This document shows positions 16,618 through 25,170 of a stretch of 64,000 nucleotides of DNA, piece by piece. The DNA is from Ancylobacter pratisalsi (GTDB lineage Bacteria > Pseudomonadota > Alphaproteobacteria > Rhizobiales > Xanthobacteraceae): NCBI RefSeq assembly GCF_010669125.1, contig NZ_CP048630.1, positions 2,616,001 through 2,680,000 of the forward strand. Direction: 5' to 3'. Below the pieces are notes generated by a model. That model was given only the letters and a program-made list of their open reading frames with translations, made no database searches and was not told where the DNA came from. How positions within the stretch are numbered: position 1 is the first letter of the stretch; each line of letters begins with the position of its first letter. Position numbers and translations under genes: made by a program.

Positions 16618-17600
16618 GCAGGACACAGGCCTCGCGCCTCGTCGTCGCCGTACCCTCCAAGGGCCGGCTGCAGGAAAACGCCAGCGGCTTCTTCGCCCGC
16701 GCGGGCATGAGCCTTACCCAGTCACGCGGGGTGCGGGACTATCGGGGCACGCTCTCGGGCGTGGAAGGGGTGGAGGTCGCCTATCTCTCGGCGTCCGAGA
16801 TCGCCAGCCAGCTCGCCTCGGGCGCGGTGCATCTGGGCGTGACCGGCGAGGATCTGGTGCGCGAGAACATCGCCGACGCCGATTCCAAGGTGCTGCTGGT
16901 GGAAGGGCTCGGTTTCGGCTTCGCCAATGTGGTGGTGGCGGTGCCGCAGGCCTGGATCGACGTGCGCACCATGCGCGACCTCGACGACGTGGCGACGCAT
17001 TTCCACGCCAGCCGGGGCCGGCGGGTGCGGGTGGCGACCAAATATCTCAATCTCACGCGCGCCTTCTTCGCCCGCCACGGTATTGTCGACTACCGCATCG
17101 TGGAAAGCCTGGGTGCCACCGAGGGCACGCCGGCGGCGGGGACGGCGGAGTTGATCGTCGACATCACCACCACCGGCTCCACACTGGCGGCGAACGCGCT
17201 GAAGGTGGTGGATGACGGCATCATCCTGCGCTCGGAGGCGAACCTTGTCGCCTCGCTGCACGCCGACTGGAATGCGGATGCCCGTGCGGCGGCGCGGGCG
17301 CTGCTGGACCGGGTGACCGCCGCCAAGCGCGCGGCGACGATGCGGGAGGTGAAGACGCGCTTTTCCGCCTGCGATACCGCGATCGTGCAGGAGGCGGTGC
17401 GCCGCTTCAGGGCCAGCGCGCCGTTCGGGGCGCCGACCTCGTCGGGCATGGTGACGCTGCACTGCCCGCCGGACACGCTGCACGCCCTCGCGGTATTCCT
17501 GCGCGAGAAGGGCGCGTCGACCGTGTCGGTCGGCCCGCTCGATTATGTGTTCGCGGCCGAGAACCCGCTCTACGAGAAGCTCGAAGCCCGGATCGGGTAA
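16614..17600 (+). CDS. hisG: ATP phosphoribosyltransferase (catalytic subunit, extended form)
   Basis: HisG condenses ATP with PRPP, committing carbon to histidine. The 328-residue protein has [10 protein letters not shown] at the N-terminus, the [11 protein letters not shown] segment, and the PRPP-binding-loop-like [20 protein letters not shown]. The short HisZ-dependent form is about 210-230 residues; this one carries ~90 extra C-terminal residues (from ~MREVKTRF on) resembling the regulatory end of long HisG, yet HisZ is also present. That combination occurs in some Bradyrhizobium relatives. The gene overlaps hisZ by four bases. Confidence 0.94.
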   Translation: MSRTQASRLVVAVPSKGRLQENASGFFARAGMSLTQSRGVRDYRGTLSGVEGVEVAYLSASEIASQLASGAVHLGVTGEDLVRENIADADSKVLLVEGLGFGFANVVVAVPQAWIDVRTMRDLDDVATHFHASRGRRVRVATKYLNLTRAFFARHGIVDYRIVESLGATEGTPAAGTAELIVDITTTGSTLAANALKVVDDGIILRSEANLVASLHADWNADARAAARALLDRVTAAKRAATMREVKTRFSACDTAIVQEAVRRFRASAPFGAPTSSGMVTLHCPPDTLHALAVFLREKGASTVSVGPLDYVFAAENPLYEKLEARIG

Positions 17601-17637
17601 GCCCGGCATCAGGCGTGTCGCATCAGGCCGCGCTGCC

Positions 17638-19161
17638 TCAGGCTTGCGCGGCTTGCGCGGCTTGCGCGGCTTGCGCGGCGGCGTGCTGTTCGAGTTCGCC
17701 GGCAAAGGCGGCCGCCTCGCCGATGGCGTGGCCGAACAGGATGAGGCAGGGGCCGGTGGCGCCCTCCGCGACCGCCTGATGCAGCGCGCCGGCAAGCGTG
17801 GCGACGGTGGCGGGGACCTGGCGTTCCTCCGGCCGCGTCGCCGAGAACACCGCGATGGCGGGCGTCGCCGGGTCGAGCCCGGCCGCGACCGCCCGTTCGG
17901 CCAGTTCCGCCCAGGTGCGCTGGGGCATGTAGACCACGGTGGTCGCCGCCGGGTCGGCCAGCGCGGTCCAGTCGATGTCGCGGGGCAGCTTTCCATCGCG
18001 GGCATGGGCGGTGACGAACTGCAGCCGGCGGGCATGGTCGCGATGGGTGAGCGAGACCGCCAGACGGCTCGCCGCTCCCTGCGCCGCGGTGATGCCCGGC
18101 ACCACCTCCACCGGCAGGCCGGCGTCGCGGGCGGCGGTGATTTCCTCGCCGGCGCGGCCGAACACCATCGGGTCGCCACCCTTGAGGCGGACCACGCGCT
18201 TTCCCTGCCGCGCCAGCGAGACCATGAGCGCGTTGATGTCGTCCTGCTTGCAGGACGGCTTGTAGCCGGTCTTGCCGACCAGCATCTTGCGCGCTTCGCG
18301 GCGGGCCACATCCAGCACCGCCGGGGCCACAAGGTCGTCGTAGAGCACCACATCGGCCGATTGCAGCACCCGCACCGCCTTCAGGGTGAGCAATTCCGGA
18401 TCACCCGGCCCGGCGCCGACGAGGGCGACCGAACCCTGTCCGGACTCCGTGCGCTCGTTTTCGGCGCGGGCGAGCAGGCTGTCGCGAAGCTCCGGCGAGG
18501 GCACGCCCTCGGGCGTCTCCAGCGCGGAGGCGGTGAAGCGCTCCCAGAAACGGCGGCGGCCCTGATAGGACAGGGAGAGCGCCGAGACGGCCGGGCGCCA
18601 GCTGCGCGCGGCTTCCGCCCAGCGCTTGAAGCCCTGCGGGATGACCGCCTCGATCTTGGCGCGCACCGCCTGCCCGAACACTGGAGCGGCGCCGTCGGTG
18701 GAGATGCCCACGACGAGCGGCGAGCGGTTGACGATGGCCCCGAAGGCGAAATCGCAGAAGGCCGGCTTGTCGACGACATTGACCGGCACACCGGCCGAGC
18801 GGGCGGCGGCGGCGAAGCGCGCGCATTCCTCGTCGTCCTCGATGGCGCCGATGGCGATCGCCGCGCCGGCCAGGTCGGCGGGCGTCCAGTCGCGGGCGAC
18901 GAGGCGGATGGAACCGTCCGGCGGGTCGGCGGCGAGGGCGAGGAGATCGTCACAGGGCTCGGTGGCGAAAACATCGAGCGCGGCGCCTGAGGCGGCAAGA
19001 AGCTCGGCCTTCCAGCTTGCGGCCTCTGAGCCGCCAGCGAGCACGACGCGCTTTCCCTGAAGGGAGAAGAACACCGGCAGACGCGCGAGCGCCGCCATCC
19101 GCGCGGTGGCAGGCCGGGCCGTTCGGGGGGCGGGGACAGGCGAAGGGATGGTGTCGGTCAT
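17638..19161 (-). CDS. cysG: Siroheme synthase (uroporphyrinogen-III methyltransferase / precorrin-2 dehydrogenase / ferrochelatase)
   Basis: This 507-residue trifunctional enzyme makes siroheme for sulfite and nitrite reductases. Residues ~25-230 are the NAD-dependent dehydrogenase/chelatase module (VVLAGGSEAASWKAELL, VVDKPAFCDFAFGAIVNRSPLVVGISTDGAAP). Residues ~240-490 are the methyltransferase (VALVGAGPGDPELLTLKA, RLKGGDPMVFGRAGEE). The C-terminus ends in an alanine/glutamine run produced by four tandem copies of a 9-bp unit (about 17640-17676), an expandable tail outside the fold. The promoter region has a perfect palindrome at the -35. It stands alone rather than with cysI or cysH, at least inside this window. 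Confidence 0.95.
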   Translation of the reverse strand: MTDTIPSPVPAPRTARPATARMAALARLPVFFSLQGKRVVLAGGSEAASWKAELLAASGAALDVFATEPCDDLLALAADPPDGSIRLVARDWTPADLAGAAIAIGAIEDDEECARFAAAARSAGVPVNVVDKPAFCDFAFGAIVNRSPLVVGISTDGAAPVFGQAVRAKIEAVIPQGFKRWAEAARSWRPAVSALSLSYQGRRRFWERFTASALETPEGVPSPELRDSLLARAENERTESGQGSVALVGAGPGDPELLTLKAVRVLQSADVVLYDDLVAPAVLDVARREARKMLVGKTGYKPSCKQDDINALMVSLARQGKRVVRLKGGDPMVFGRAGEEITAARDAGLPVEVVPGITAAQGAASRLAVSLTHRDHARRLQFVTAHARDGKLPRDIDWTALADPAATTVVYMPQRTWAELAERAVAAGLDPATPAIAVFSATRPEERQVPATVATLAGALHQAVAEGATGPCLILFGHAIGEAAAFAGELEQHAAAQAAQAAQAAQA

Positions 19162-19195
19162 GGCGAAGGTGCCGGCAATGAGCAGGATCGATTAA

Positions 19196-19229
19196 CACAT
19201 ACAGATCACGTTTATTGCAGTCAATAAAC
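19196..19229 (-). promoter_or_regulatory. cysG promoter with operator-like palindrome over the -35
   Basis: On the minus strand, TTGACT (19219-19224) and TATGTG (19196-19201) are separated by exactly 17 bases, 34 bases before the cysG start. The -35 lies inside a perfect inverted repeat GTTTATTG-N4-CAATAAAC (19210-19229). This is a plausible repressor or activator site. The cognate regulator is unknown; a sulfur- or cysteine-responsive factor is a guess based on the target gene. Confidence 0.55.
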
Positions 19230-19533
19230 TATATTATGATGTGAATACTGAATCTGTCGCGAATTTGGGCCGTCGGGCGCCTCCCGCATGGCTCACGCCC
19301 GATAGAGGCGGGAACCGGATGGACGCCGGGGGATTGTCTCCCCGCCTGTAGCACACATCAAGAAGGAGGCACAGCGAGCGGATGTCCGCCCGAAGAGTAA
19401 CCGGGTATCGTCTGTGTCGAAATCGCTTCATTACAAATTGTTTAGAAATGTATTCATTGGGCGTTCATGTGGAAGATTGCATTCTTCAATCATGAATGAT
19501 GTGAAGTGACGCATCAGAAGTGGAGTACACGTT

Positions 19534-19947
19534 ATGAAAAAGCTGATTATCGCTGCTTCTATTCTTTCCGTTCTCGGGTCGCCGATGGCGTTTGCTCAGG
19601 GGTGGTCGTCCCAGGCACCCGGAAAGCCGCCCTATGTCCAGCCGCATGGCAAGTCCACGCGCCAGGGGCCCCCGCCGCACGCGCAGGCGAAACCGCATCA
19701 TTCGGAGAATCGCTCCCAGCGGGCGAAGGGCAAGCCGCATTACTCGGAGCATCGCCCGGAGCATCGTTCGCAGTGGTCGAAGGGACACAGGCTGCCCCCC
19801 GGCTACCGGCAGAATGTCGTGAGGGACTACCGCCGCCATCATCTTGCCCCGCCGCCGCGCGGCTACAAATGGGTGCGCGTGAATAACGAGTATCTGATGA
19901 TCGGCATGGTCACGGGGCTCATCTCGTCCATCGCCCAGGGACGATGA
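19534..19947 (+). CDS. RcnB-family periplasmic protein
   Basis: This 137-residue protein has a signal peptide (MKKLIIAASILSVLGSPMAFA, cut near residue 21) followed by a His/Pro/Lys/Ser-rich linker (residues ~22-85). The C-terminal RcnB domain includes LPPGYR, VVRDYRRHHL, PPPRGYKWVRV and the helical tail IGMVTGLISSI. E. coli RcnB is a periplasmic protein linked to nickel/cobalt homeostasis; alphaproteobacterial members are numerous and mostly uncharacterised. GGAG eight bases upstream supports the start. The preceding gap 19230-19533 is AT-rich close to the gene (presumably its promoter, e.g. around 19430-19460) and contains GC-rich inverted repeats near 19270-19350, but I see no other gene there. 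Confidence 0.85.
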   Translation: MKKLIIAASILSVLGSPMAFAQGWSSQAPGKPPYVQPHGKSTRQGPPPHAQAKPHHSENRSQRAKGKPHYSEHRPEHRSQWSKGHRLPPGYRQNVVRDYRRHHLAPPPRGYKWVRVNNEYLMIGMVTGLISSIAQGR

Positions 19948-19975
19948 ACCCCTTCCGAAAGGCGTGACCAGAAAA

Positions 19976-20008
19976 AAGGGACGCGGCCCGGCCGCGTCCC
20001 TTCGTTTT
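19976..20008. terminator. Bidirectional intrinsic terminator between rcnB-like gene and msrA
   Basis: A 12-bp perfect stem (AAGGGACGCGGC / GCCGCGTCCCTT) with a 3-base loop has TTTT on the plus side (20005-20008) and six A's on the left, which read as TTTTTT on the minus strand. It sits between two convergent genes and serves both. Confidence 0.85.
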
Positions 20009-20011
20009 ATC

Positions 20012-20665
20012 TCAGGCGCTGACGCCGGTGCCGATCGGGCAGGAAACGCCGGTGCCCCCAAGGCCGCAATAGCCGCTGGGGTTCTTGGCGAGGTACTGCT
20101 GGTGATAGTCCTCGGCGAAGTAGAAGATGGGCGCGTCGACGATCTCGGTGGTGATCGCCGTGAAGCCCTTCGCCTTGAGCGCGGCCTCATAGGCGGCCTT
20201 CGAACGCTCCGCCGCCTCGCGCTGCGCGGGCGAGGTGAGGTAGATGCCCGAGCGATAGGTGGTGCCGACATCATTGCCCTGGCGCATGCCCTGGGTGGGG
20301 TCATGGCTTTCCCAGAACAGCTTGAGCAGATCGTCATAGCTGACCTTGGCGGGGTCGTAGACCACCAGCACCGCCTCGGCATGGCCGGTCATGCCGGTGC
20401 AGGTTTCCTCATAGGTCGGGTTCGGCGTGATGCCGTTGATGTAGCCGACCGCGGTCACCCAGACGCCCGGCGTCTGCCAGAACTTGCGTTCCGCGCCCCA
20501 GAAGCAGCCCAGCCCGAAAATCGCGGTCTCATAGCCCTCGGGATAAGGGCCCTTGAGCGCGTGGCCATTGACGAAATGGCGCTCGGCGGTGGGAAGCGGC
20601 TGGGCGCGGCCCGGAAGGGCCTGGTCGGGGGTCGGCAGATCGAGACTCTTCTTGAAGAAGAACAT
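20012..20665 (-). CDS. msrA: Peptide methionine (S)-S-oxide reductase MsrA
   Basis: This 217-residue enzyme repairs oxidised methionine (S-epimer) in proteins with thioredoxin as reductant. The catalytic cysteine C54 lies in [10 protein letters not shown]. The [26 protein letters not shown] and [10 protein letters not shown] segments are standard. The C-terminal [14 protein letters not shown] supplies resolving cysteines. The start at 20665 ([11 protein letters not shown]) is the family-typical N-terminus; the longer in-frame extension lacks coding character. It is apparently monocistronic with a strong shared terminator. Confidence 0.95.
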   Translation of the reverse strand: MFFFKKSLDLPTPDQALPGRAQPLPTAERHFVNGHALKGPYPEGYETAIFGLGCFWGAERKFWQTPGVWVTAVGYINGITPNPTYEETCTGMTGHAEAVLVVYDPAKVSYDDLLKLFWESHDPTQGMRQGNDVGTTYRSGIYLTSPAQREAAERSKAAYEAALKAKGFTAITTEIVDAPIFYFAEDYHQQYLAKNPSGYCGLGGTGVSCPIGTGVSA

Positions 20666-20780
20666 GGCTTCGTCCCTCGTTTTCCGCTGCCCAATGTAAG
20701 CACTGCCCGCCACTGTTGCGAGGGTGGGGCCGTGCGATCGCGCAAGGGCGCGGTTGCGCGCGGGGCGCAGGGCCGGCGGA

Positions 20781-21080
20781 TCAGCGGGCCTTGGGCCGGC
20801 CGATGAGGATAAGCAGCAGGCCCAGCACACCGAGCACCGCGAAGAGCGGGGCTTCGAGCAGGGGCACCATCGCGCCGTTCCACACGCCCGGCGACAGGTT
20901 AGTCTCGATGAAGGCCTGGGTGTGCGCCAGGCTCGTCTCGCTGGTGGCCAGCCAGGTCACGCCGAGCGGCGTCATCACCAGGGTGGAGGAGGCGATGGAG
21001 CGCACACCGTCGAGCACGAGCGCGACGAAGGCGCCGGCCAGCAGCCACATGCCGATGAAGCGCAACAGAAAGCGGATCAT
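20781..21080 (-). CDS. Small two-helix inner-membrane protein
   Basis: This 99-residue protein has two predicted transmembrane helices, residues ~5-25 ([20 protein letters not shown]) and ~73-93 ([20 protein letters not shown]), with a periplasmic or cytoplasmic loop between. I recall similar small proteins in Hyphomicrobiales, sometimes named after the cytochrome b6f subunit PetM, but I would not rely on that. It lies upstream of and divergent from the cbb3 oxidase operon; functional connection is unknown. Confidence 0.65.
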   Translation of the reverse strand: MIRFLLRFIGMWLLAGAFVALVLDGVRSIASSTLVMTPLGVTWLATSETSLAHTQAFIETNLSPGVWNGAMVPLLEAPLFAVLGVLGLLLILIGRPKAR

Positions 21081-21329
21081 GCTGACGTCTTTTCCCCGAA
21101 CCGCCGAAAACCGGCGCCGACGTTCCTCTTAGACGCCGTCGCGGCCCCGCCGCAAGGCCGCGCGGCTCCGGCAGGTGGAGGGGGCATGCGGATGTCTGGC
21201 GATCCGCTCGTGCGACCTGCTCTTGCGAGGGGGCGGGCACTCCCGGCGGCGGGGCGGCAACAACCGCCCGCCGCCAGGGCCGCCGCGTCATTCCGCCGCC
21301 ACCTCTCGCGTCCGTGAAGACCCTTAGCC

Positions 21330-21343
21330 TTGACCTTTATCAA
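21330..21343 (+). promoter_or_regulatory. FNR/FixK-type box upstream of ccoN
   Basis: TTGAC-N4-ATCAA differs from the FNR/FixK consensus (TTGAT-N4-ATCAA) at one base. It lies about 87 bases before the ccoN start, in a location usual for oxygen-responsive control of cbb3 oxidase genes. The rest of the 349-bp gap 21081-21429 shows no gene; a TTTAAT sequence at 21381-21386 could be a -10 element. Confidence 0.8.
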
Positions 21344-21429
21344 GGCTGCCGACCTGCCGCAGGGCGAATGGTCGACGCGATTTAATGGAGTCGTTCCAGA
21401 TCGAGCGCGATCGGGGCGTGGAGGGTCGC

Positions 21430-23154
21430 ATGACGCAGCTAAACAGCTCCGCCGGGCAGGGGAACAGCGGTTCGGGTGCCACCGAACCGGGTGTCGATCA
21501 ATCCGGCCGGAAGAAAATGACGTTCGGCGAGGGCGGGCTTGCCTTCGTCTTCGCGGCCATGGCGCTTGCGTGCATCACCATCGCCTCGCGGGCGCAGGAT
21601 TCGGCCTACGCCTTCCACGCCTACCTGTCCGCGCTCGCCAGCGTGGCGGCGGTGTTCGTGATCCTGAACCGCTACACCGAACGGCCCGCCGCGCTGCCCG
21701 CGCTCGAGGTCGGCGGCAAGCCGAACTACAATATGGGCCCGGTGAAGTTCGCCACCATCGCGGCGATGTTCTGGGGCATTGCCGGCTTCACGGTCGGCGT
21801 CATCATCGCGTTCCAGCTCGCCTTTCCGGTGCTGAACTTCGACCTGCCCTGGACCGCCTTCGGCCGGCTGCGGCCGCTGCACACCTCGGCGGTGATTTTT
21901 GCCTTCGGCGGCAACGTACTGATCGGCACCTCGTTCTATGTGGTGCAGCGCACCTCGCGAGCACGGCTGGCGGGTTATCTGGCGCCGTGGTTCGTGGTTC
22001 TGGGCTACAATTTCTTCATCGTCATCGCCGGTACCGGCTATGTGCTGGGCATCACCCAGTCCAAGGAATATGCCGAGCCGGAATGGTATGCCGACCTGTG
22101 GCTGACCGTCGTGTGGGTGACGTATCTTCTGGTGTTCCTCGCCACGCTGTGGCGGCGCAAGGAACCGCATATCTACGTGGCGAACTGGTTCTACCTCGCC
22201 TTCATCGTCACCATCGCGATGCTGCACCTGGGCAACAATGCCAGCGTGCCGGTCTCGGTGTTCTCGCCCAAGTCCTACATCGTCTGGTCGGGCGTGCAGG
22301 ATGCCATGGTGCAGTGGTGGTACGGCCATAACGCGGTCGGCTTCTTCCTCACCGCCGGCTTCCTCGCCATCATGTACTACTTCATTCCCAAGCGCGCCGA
22401 CCGGCCGGTCTATTCCTACCGGCTCTCGATCATCCACTTCTGGGCGCTGATCTTCCTCTACATCTGGGCCGGGCCGCATCACCTGCACTATACCGCGCTG
22501 CCGGACTGGGCGCAGACGCTGGGCATGACGTTCTCGATCATGCTGTGGATGCCCTCCTGGGGCGGCATGATCAACGGCCTGATGACGCTGTCGGGCGCGT
22601 GGGACAAGCTGCGCACCGACCCGGTGATCCGCATGATGGTGGTGTCGGTCGCGTTCTACGGCATGTCGACCTTCGAGGGGCCGATGATGTCGATCAAGTC
22701 GGTGAACTCGCTGAGCCACTACACCGACTGGACCATCGGCCACGTGCATTCGGGCGCGCTGGGCTGGGTCGCCTACATCTCCTTCGGCGCGATCTACTGC
22801 CTGGTGCCGTGGCTGTGGAACAAGCGCGAGGTGTACTCGCTGCGCCTGGTCAACTGGCACTTCTGGATCTCGACGCTGGGCATCGTCTTCTACATCTCGG
22901 CGATGTGGGTGGCGGGCATCCTGCAGGGCCTGATGTGGCGCGCCTACACCTCGCTCGGCTTCCTCGAATACTCGTTCATCGAGACCGTCGAGGCGATGCA
23001 CCCCTTCTACATCATCCGCGCGGTGGGCGGCGTGCTGTTCCTGCTCGGCGCCCTGCTGATGGCCTTCAACCTCTTCATGACCATCCGCCAGCCCGACGTG
23101 ATCGAAGCCGACACCGGTGTGACGGCTGGTCCGAACCTTGTGCCGGCTGAGTGA
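21430..23154 (+). CDS. ccoN: Cytochrome c oxidase cbb3-type, subunit I
   Basis: This catalytic 574-residue membrane subunit binds heme b and the heme b3-CuB centre that reduces oxygen at low concentration. Twelve or more hydrophobic helices are visible. Conserved histidine segments include [43 protein letters not shown] and [18 protein letters not shown]. The start at 21430 has GGAGGG four bases before it; an ATG at 21385 would add 15 residues. It is the first gene of ccoNOQP, controlled by the FNR-type box upstream. Confidence 0.98.
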   Translation: MTQLNSSAGQGNSGSGATEPGVDQSGRKKMTFGEGGLAFVFAAMALACITIASRAQDSAYAFHAYLSALASVAAVFVILNRYTERPAALPALEVGGKPNYNMGPVKFATIAAMFWGIAGFTVGVIIAFQLAFPVLNFDLPWTAFGRLRPLHTSAVIFAFGGNVLIGTSFYVVQRTSRARLAGYLAPWFVVLGYNFFIVIAGTGYVLGITQSKEYAEPEWYADLWLTVVWVTYLLVFLATLWRRKEPHIYVANWFYLAFIVTIAMLHLGNNASVPVSVFSPKSYIVWSGVQDAMVQWWYGHNAVGFFLTAGFLAIMYYFIPKRADRPVYSYRLSIIHFWALIFLYIWAGPHHLHYTALPDWAQTLGMTFSIMLWMPSWGGMINGLMTLSGAWDKLRTDPVIRMMVVSVAFYGMSTFEGPMMSIKSVNSLSHYTDWTIGHVHSGALGWVAYISFGAIYCLVPWLWNKREVYSLRLVNWHFWISTLGIVFYISAMWVAGILQGLMWRAYTSLGFLEYSFIETVEAMHPFYIIRAVGGVLFLLGALLMAFNLFMTIRQPDVIEADTGVTAGPNLVPAE

Positions 23155-23165
23155 GGACCCGAACC

Positions 23166-23936
23166 ATGGCTGACACAGGCGCAACCAAGACCCCCCCGGC
23201 CCCGACATCGATCTGGGCCAAGCATGCCTTCTTCGAGCGCAACTCGATCTGGCTGCTGATCGGCATCCTCCTGGTCGTCGCGATCGGCGGCTTGGTGGAG
23301 ATCGTGCCGCTGTTCTACCTCAAGAGCACGATCGAGAGGGTGTCCGGCGTGCGTCCCTGGACGCCGCTGGAGCTGGCCGGCCGCAACATCTATGTGCGCG
23401 AGGGCTGTTACAACTGCCATTCGCAGATGGTGCGCCCGCTGCGCGACGAGGTGGAGCGCTATGGCCACTACTCGCTGGCGGCCGAGAGCATGTACGATCA
23501 CCCGTTCCAGTGGGGCTCCAAGCGCACCGGCCCGGACCTGGCCCGTGTCGGCGGCAAGTACTCCGACGAGTGGCAGCGCCAGCACCTGCATGATCCGCGC
23601 TCGGTGGTGCCGGGCTCGATCATGCCGGGCTACCCCTTCCTCGCGCAGAACCGGCTGCAGATCGAGTATATCGGCGAGGACCTGTCGACCCAGGCGCTGC
23701 TCGGCGTGCCCTATTCACCGGAAATGGTGGAGAACGCGCTCAACGACCTGCGGACCCAGGCCGACCCCAATGCCGACGCCGATGCCCTGCAGGAGCGCTA
23801 TCCCGGCGCCCAGCAGCGCGACTTCGACGGCAATCCCGCGGCACTGACCGAGGCCGACGCCCTGATCGCCTATCTGCAGGCGCTCGGCACCATGGTCGAT
23901 TTCAAGCTCTACGACGACAAGGCGAATGTGCGCTGA
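23166..23936 (+). CDS. ccoO: Cytochrome c oxidase cbb3-type, subunit II (monoheme cytochrome c)
   Basis: A 256-residue membrane-anchored cytochrome passes electrons to CcoN. One N-terminal helix (residues ~28-50, [20 protein letters not shown]) anchors it. The heme c motif CYNCH is at 81-85, and the methionine ligand is probably in SIMPGYPFL. The start at 23166 has GAGG about nine bases upstream and is 11 bases after the ccoN stop, as usual for this operon. Confidence 0.97.
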   Translation: MADTGATKTPPAPTSIWAKHAFFERNSIWLLIGILLVVAIGGLVEIVPLFYLKSTIERVSGVRPWTPLELAGRNIYVREGCYNCHSQMVRPLRDEVERYGHYSLAAESMYDHPFQWGSKRTGPDLARVGGKYSDEWQRQHLHDPRSVVPGSIMPGYPFLAQNRLQIEYIGEDLSTQALLGVPYSPEMVENALNDLRTQADPNADADALQERYPGAQQRDFDGNPAALTEADALIAYLQALGTMVDFKLYDDKANVR

Positions 23937-23948
23937 GGAGGGCATGAC

Positions 23949-24104
23949 ATGAACGAGACCTATCGCGCCTTCGCCGAGTTCGCCCAGACCTGGGGCCTGC
24001 TCTACTTCGTCGGCATCTTCCTGTGCGTGCTCGTCTATGCGCTGTCTCCGCGGCGCAAGAAGGAGTTCGAGGAAGCCGCCCGCCTGCCTCTGAGCGAGGA
24101 TTGA
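23949..24104 (+). CDS. ccoQ: Cytochrome c oxidase cbb3-type, subunit CcoQ
   Basis: This 51-residue protein (MNETYRAFAEFAQTWGLLYF...) has one transmembrane helix, residues ~17-33, and a charged cytoplasmic tail (PRRKKEFEEAA). It matches CcoQ, which stabilises the CcoNOP complex. It lies between ccoO and ccoP, 12 bases after ccoO and four before ccoP, with AGGAGG upstream of the start (23935-23940). Confidence 0.93.
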   Translation: MNETYRAFAEFAQTWGLLYFVGIFLCVLVYALSPRRKKEFEEAARLPLSED

Positions 24105-24108
24105 GACC

Positions 24109-25020
24109 ATGGCCGACACGCAAAAGCACGAAGTCGATGCCGTTACCGGTGTCACGACGACCGGCCACGAATGGGACGGTATCCGGGAACTGAACAACCC
24201 GCTGCCGCGCTGGTGGCTCTGGGTGTTCTATCTCTGCATCGCCTGGTCGGTGCTGTACTGGTTCGCCTACCCGGCCTGGCCGCTGGTGTCCGACTACACC
24301 TCGGGCCTGCTCGGCTGGAAATCGCGCGATGCGGTGCAGACCGACCTTGCGGCCCTGCGTTCCCAGCGCGCGGTCTTCGCCGAGAAGCTCGATGCCGCCT
24401 CGCTCGAACAGATCGAGGCCAACCCGGAGCTTCTGGCCTTTGCCCGCGCCCAGGGGCGGGCCGCGTTCGGCGACAATTGCGCACCGTGCCATGGCGCCGG
24501 CGGCGGCGGGGGCATGGGCTACCCGAACCTGAACGACGACGACTGGCTGTGGGGCGGCTCGCTGGAGCAGATCCAGAACACGATCCTGCACGGCGCGCGT
24601 TCGGCCGACGACAACACCCATATGGGCGACATGCCGGCCTTCGGGCGCGACGGCATCCTGCAGCGGCCGGAGATCCTCGCGGTGGCGGACTATGTGCGCT
24701 CGCTGTCCAATCTGCAGGACAAGCCGGGGCCCAAGGGCGCGGCGAAAAGCGAACCCACGCCCGCCGACCTCGCCAAGGGCAAGGAGGTCTTCACCGCCAA
24801 CTGCGCCGCCTGCCATGGCGACGAGGGCAAGGGCAATATCGAACTCGGCGCGCCCAACCTGACGGACGGCATCTGGCTCTATGGCTCGGACCGGGCGACG
24901 GTGATCGCGACCATCACCAACGGGCGCGGCGGCATCATGCCGGCGTGGTCGGGCCGTCTCGACCCCAGCACGATCAAGGCGCTGACGGTCTATGTCCACG
25001 CCCTGGGCGGAGGCCAGTAG
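24109..25020 (+). CDS. ccoP: Cytochrome c oxidase cbb3-type, subunit III (diheme cytochrome c)
   Basis: The 303-residue membrane-anchored subunit takes electrons from soluble cytochrome c or the bc1 complex. Residues ~33-55 form the anchor (PRWWLWVFYLCIAW). Two class I cytochrome c domains carry CAPCH at 124-128 and CAACH at 232-236, with methionine ligands likely in MPAFGRDGIL and MPAWSGRL. The N-terminal GHEWDGIRELNNPLPRWW is diagnostic of CcoP/FixP. It ends ccoNOQP; ccoG follows after 150 bases. Confidence 0.98.
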   Translation: MADTQKHEVDAVTGVTTTGHEWDGIRELNNPLPRWWLWVFYLCIAWSVLYWFAYPAWPLVSDYTSGLLGWKSRDAVQTDLAALRSQRAVFAEKLDAASLEQIEANPELLAFARAQGRAAFGDNCAPCHGAGGGGGMGYPNLNDDDWLWGGSLEQIQNTILHGARSADDNTHMGDMPAFGRDGILQRPEILAVADYVRSLSNLQDKPGPKGAAKSEPTPADLAKGKEVFTANCAACHGDEGKGNIELGAPNLTDGIWLYGSDRATVIATITNGRGGIMPAWSGRLDPSTIKALTVYVHALGGGQ

Positions 25021-25170
25021 GCCTTTCGCCTGAACGGGTCGGCCTTTATGTGCGGCGGGGCGCCTCAGCGGCGTGCCGCCGCATAAGCATTTTTCCGCCC
25101 GGCAACCCCCGGATCAAAAGCGTAGCCTCAAACCCTTACAAGGTGACATCCGAGCACCGGGGCAGATGAG

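Noticed and set aside
19234..19431. A 65-codon minus-strand frame in the gap between cysG and the RcnB-like gene
   Set aside because: No ribosome site, no coding-type composition, and it crosses GC-rich inverted repeats.
21439..23208. A 589-codon minus-strand frame opposite ccoN
   Set aside because: Antisense shadow of a strongly conserved membrane protein.
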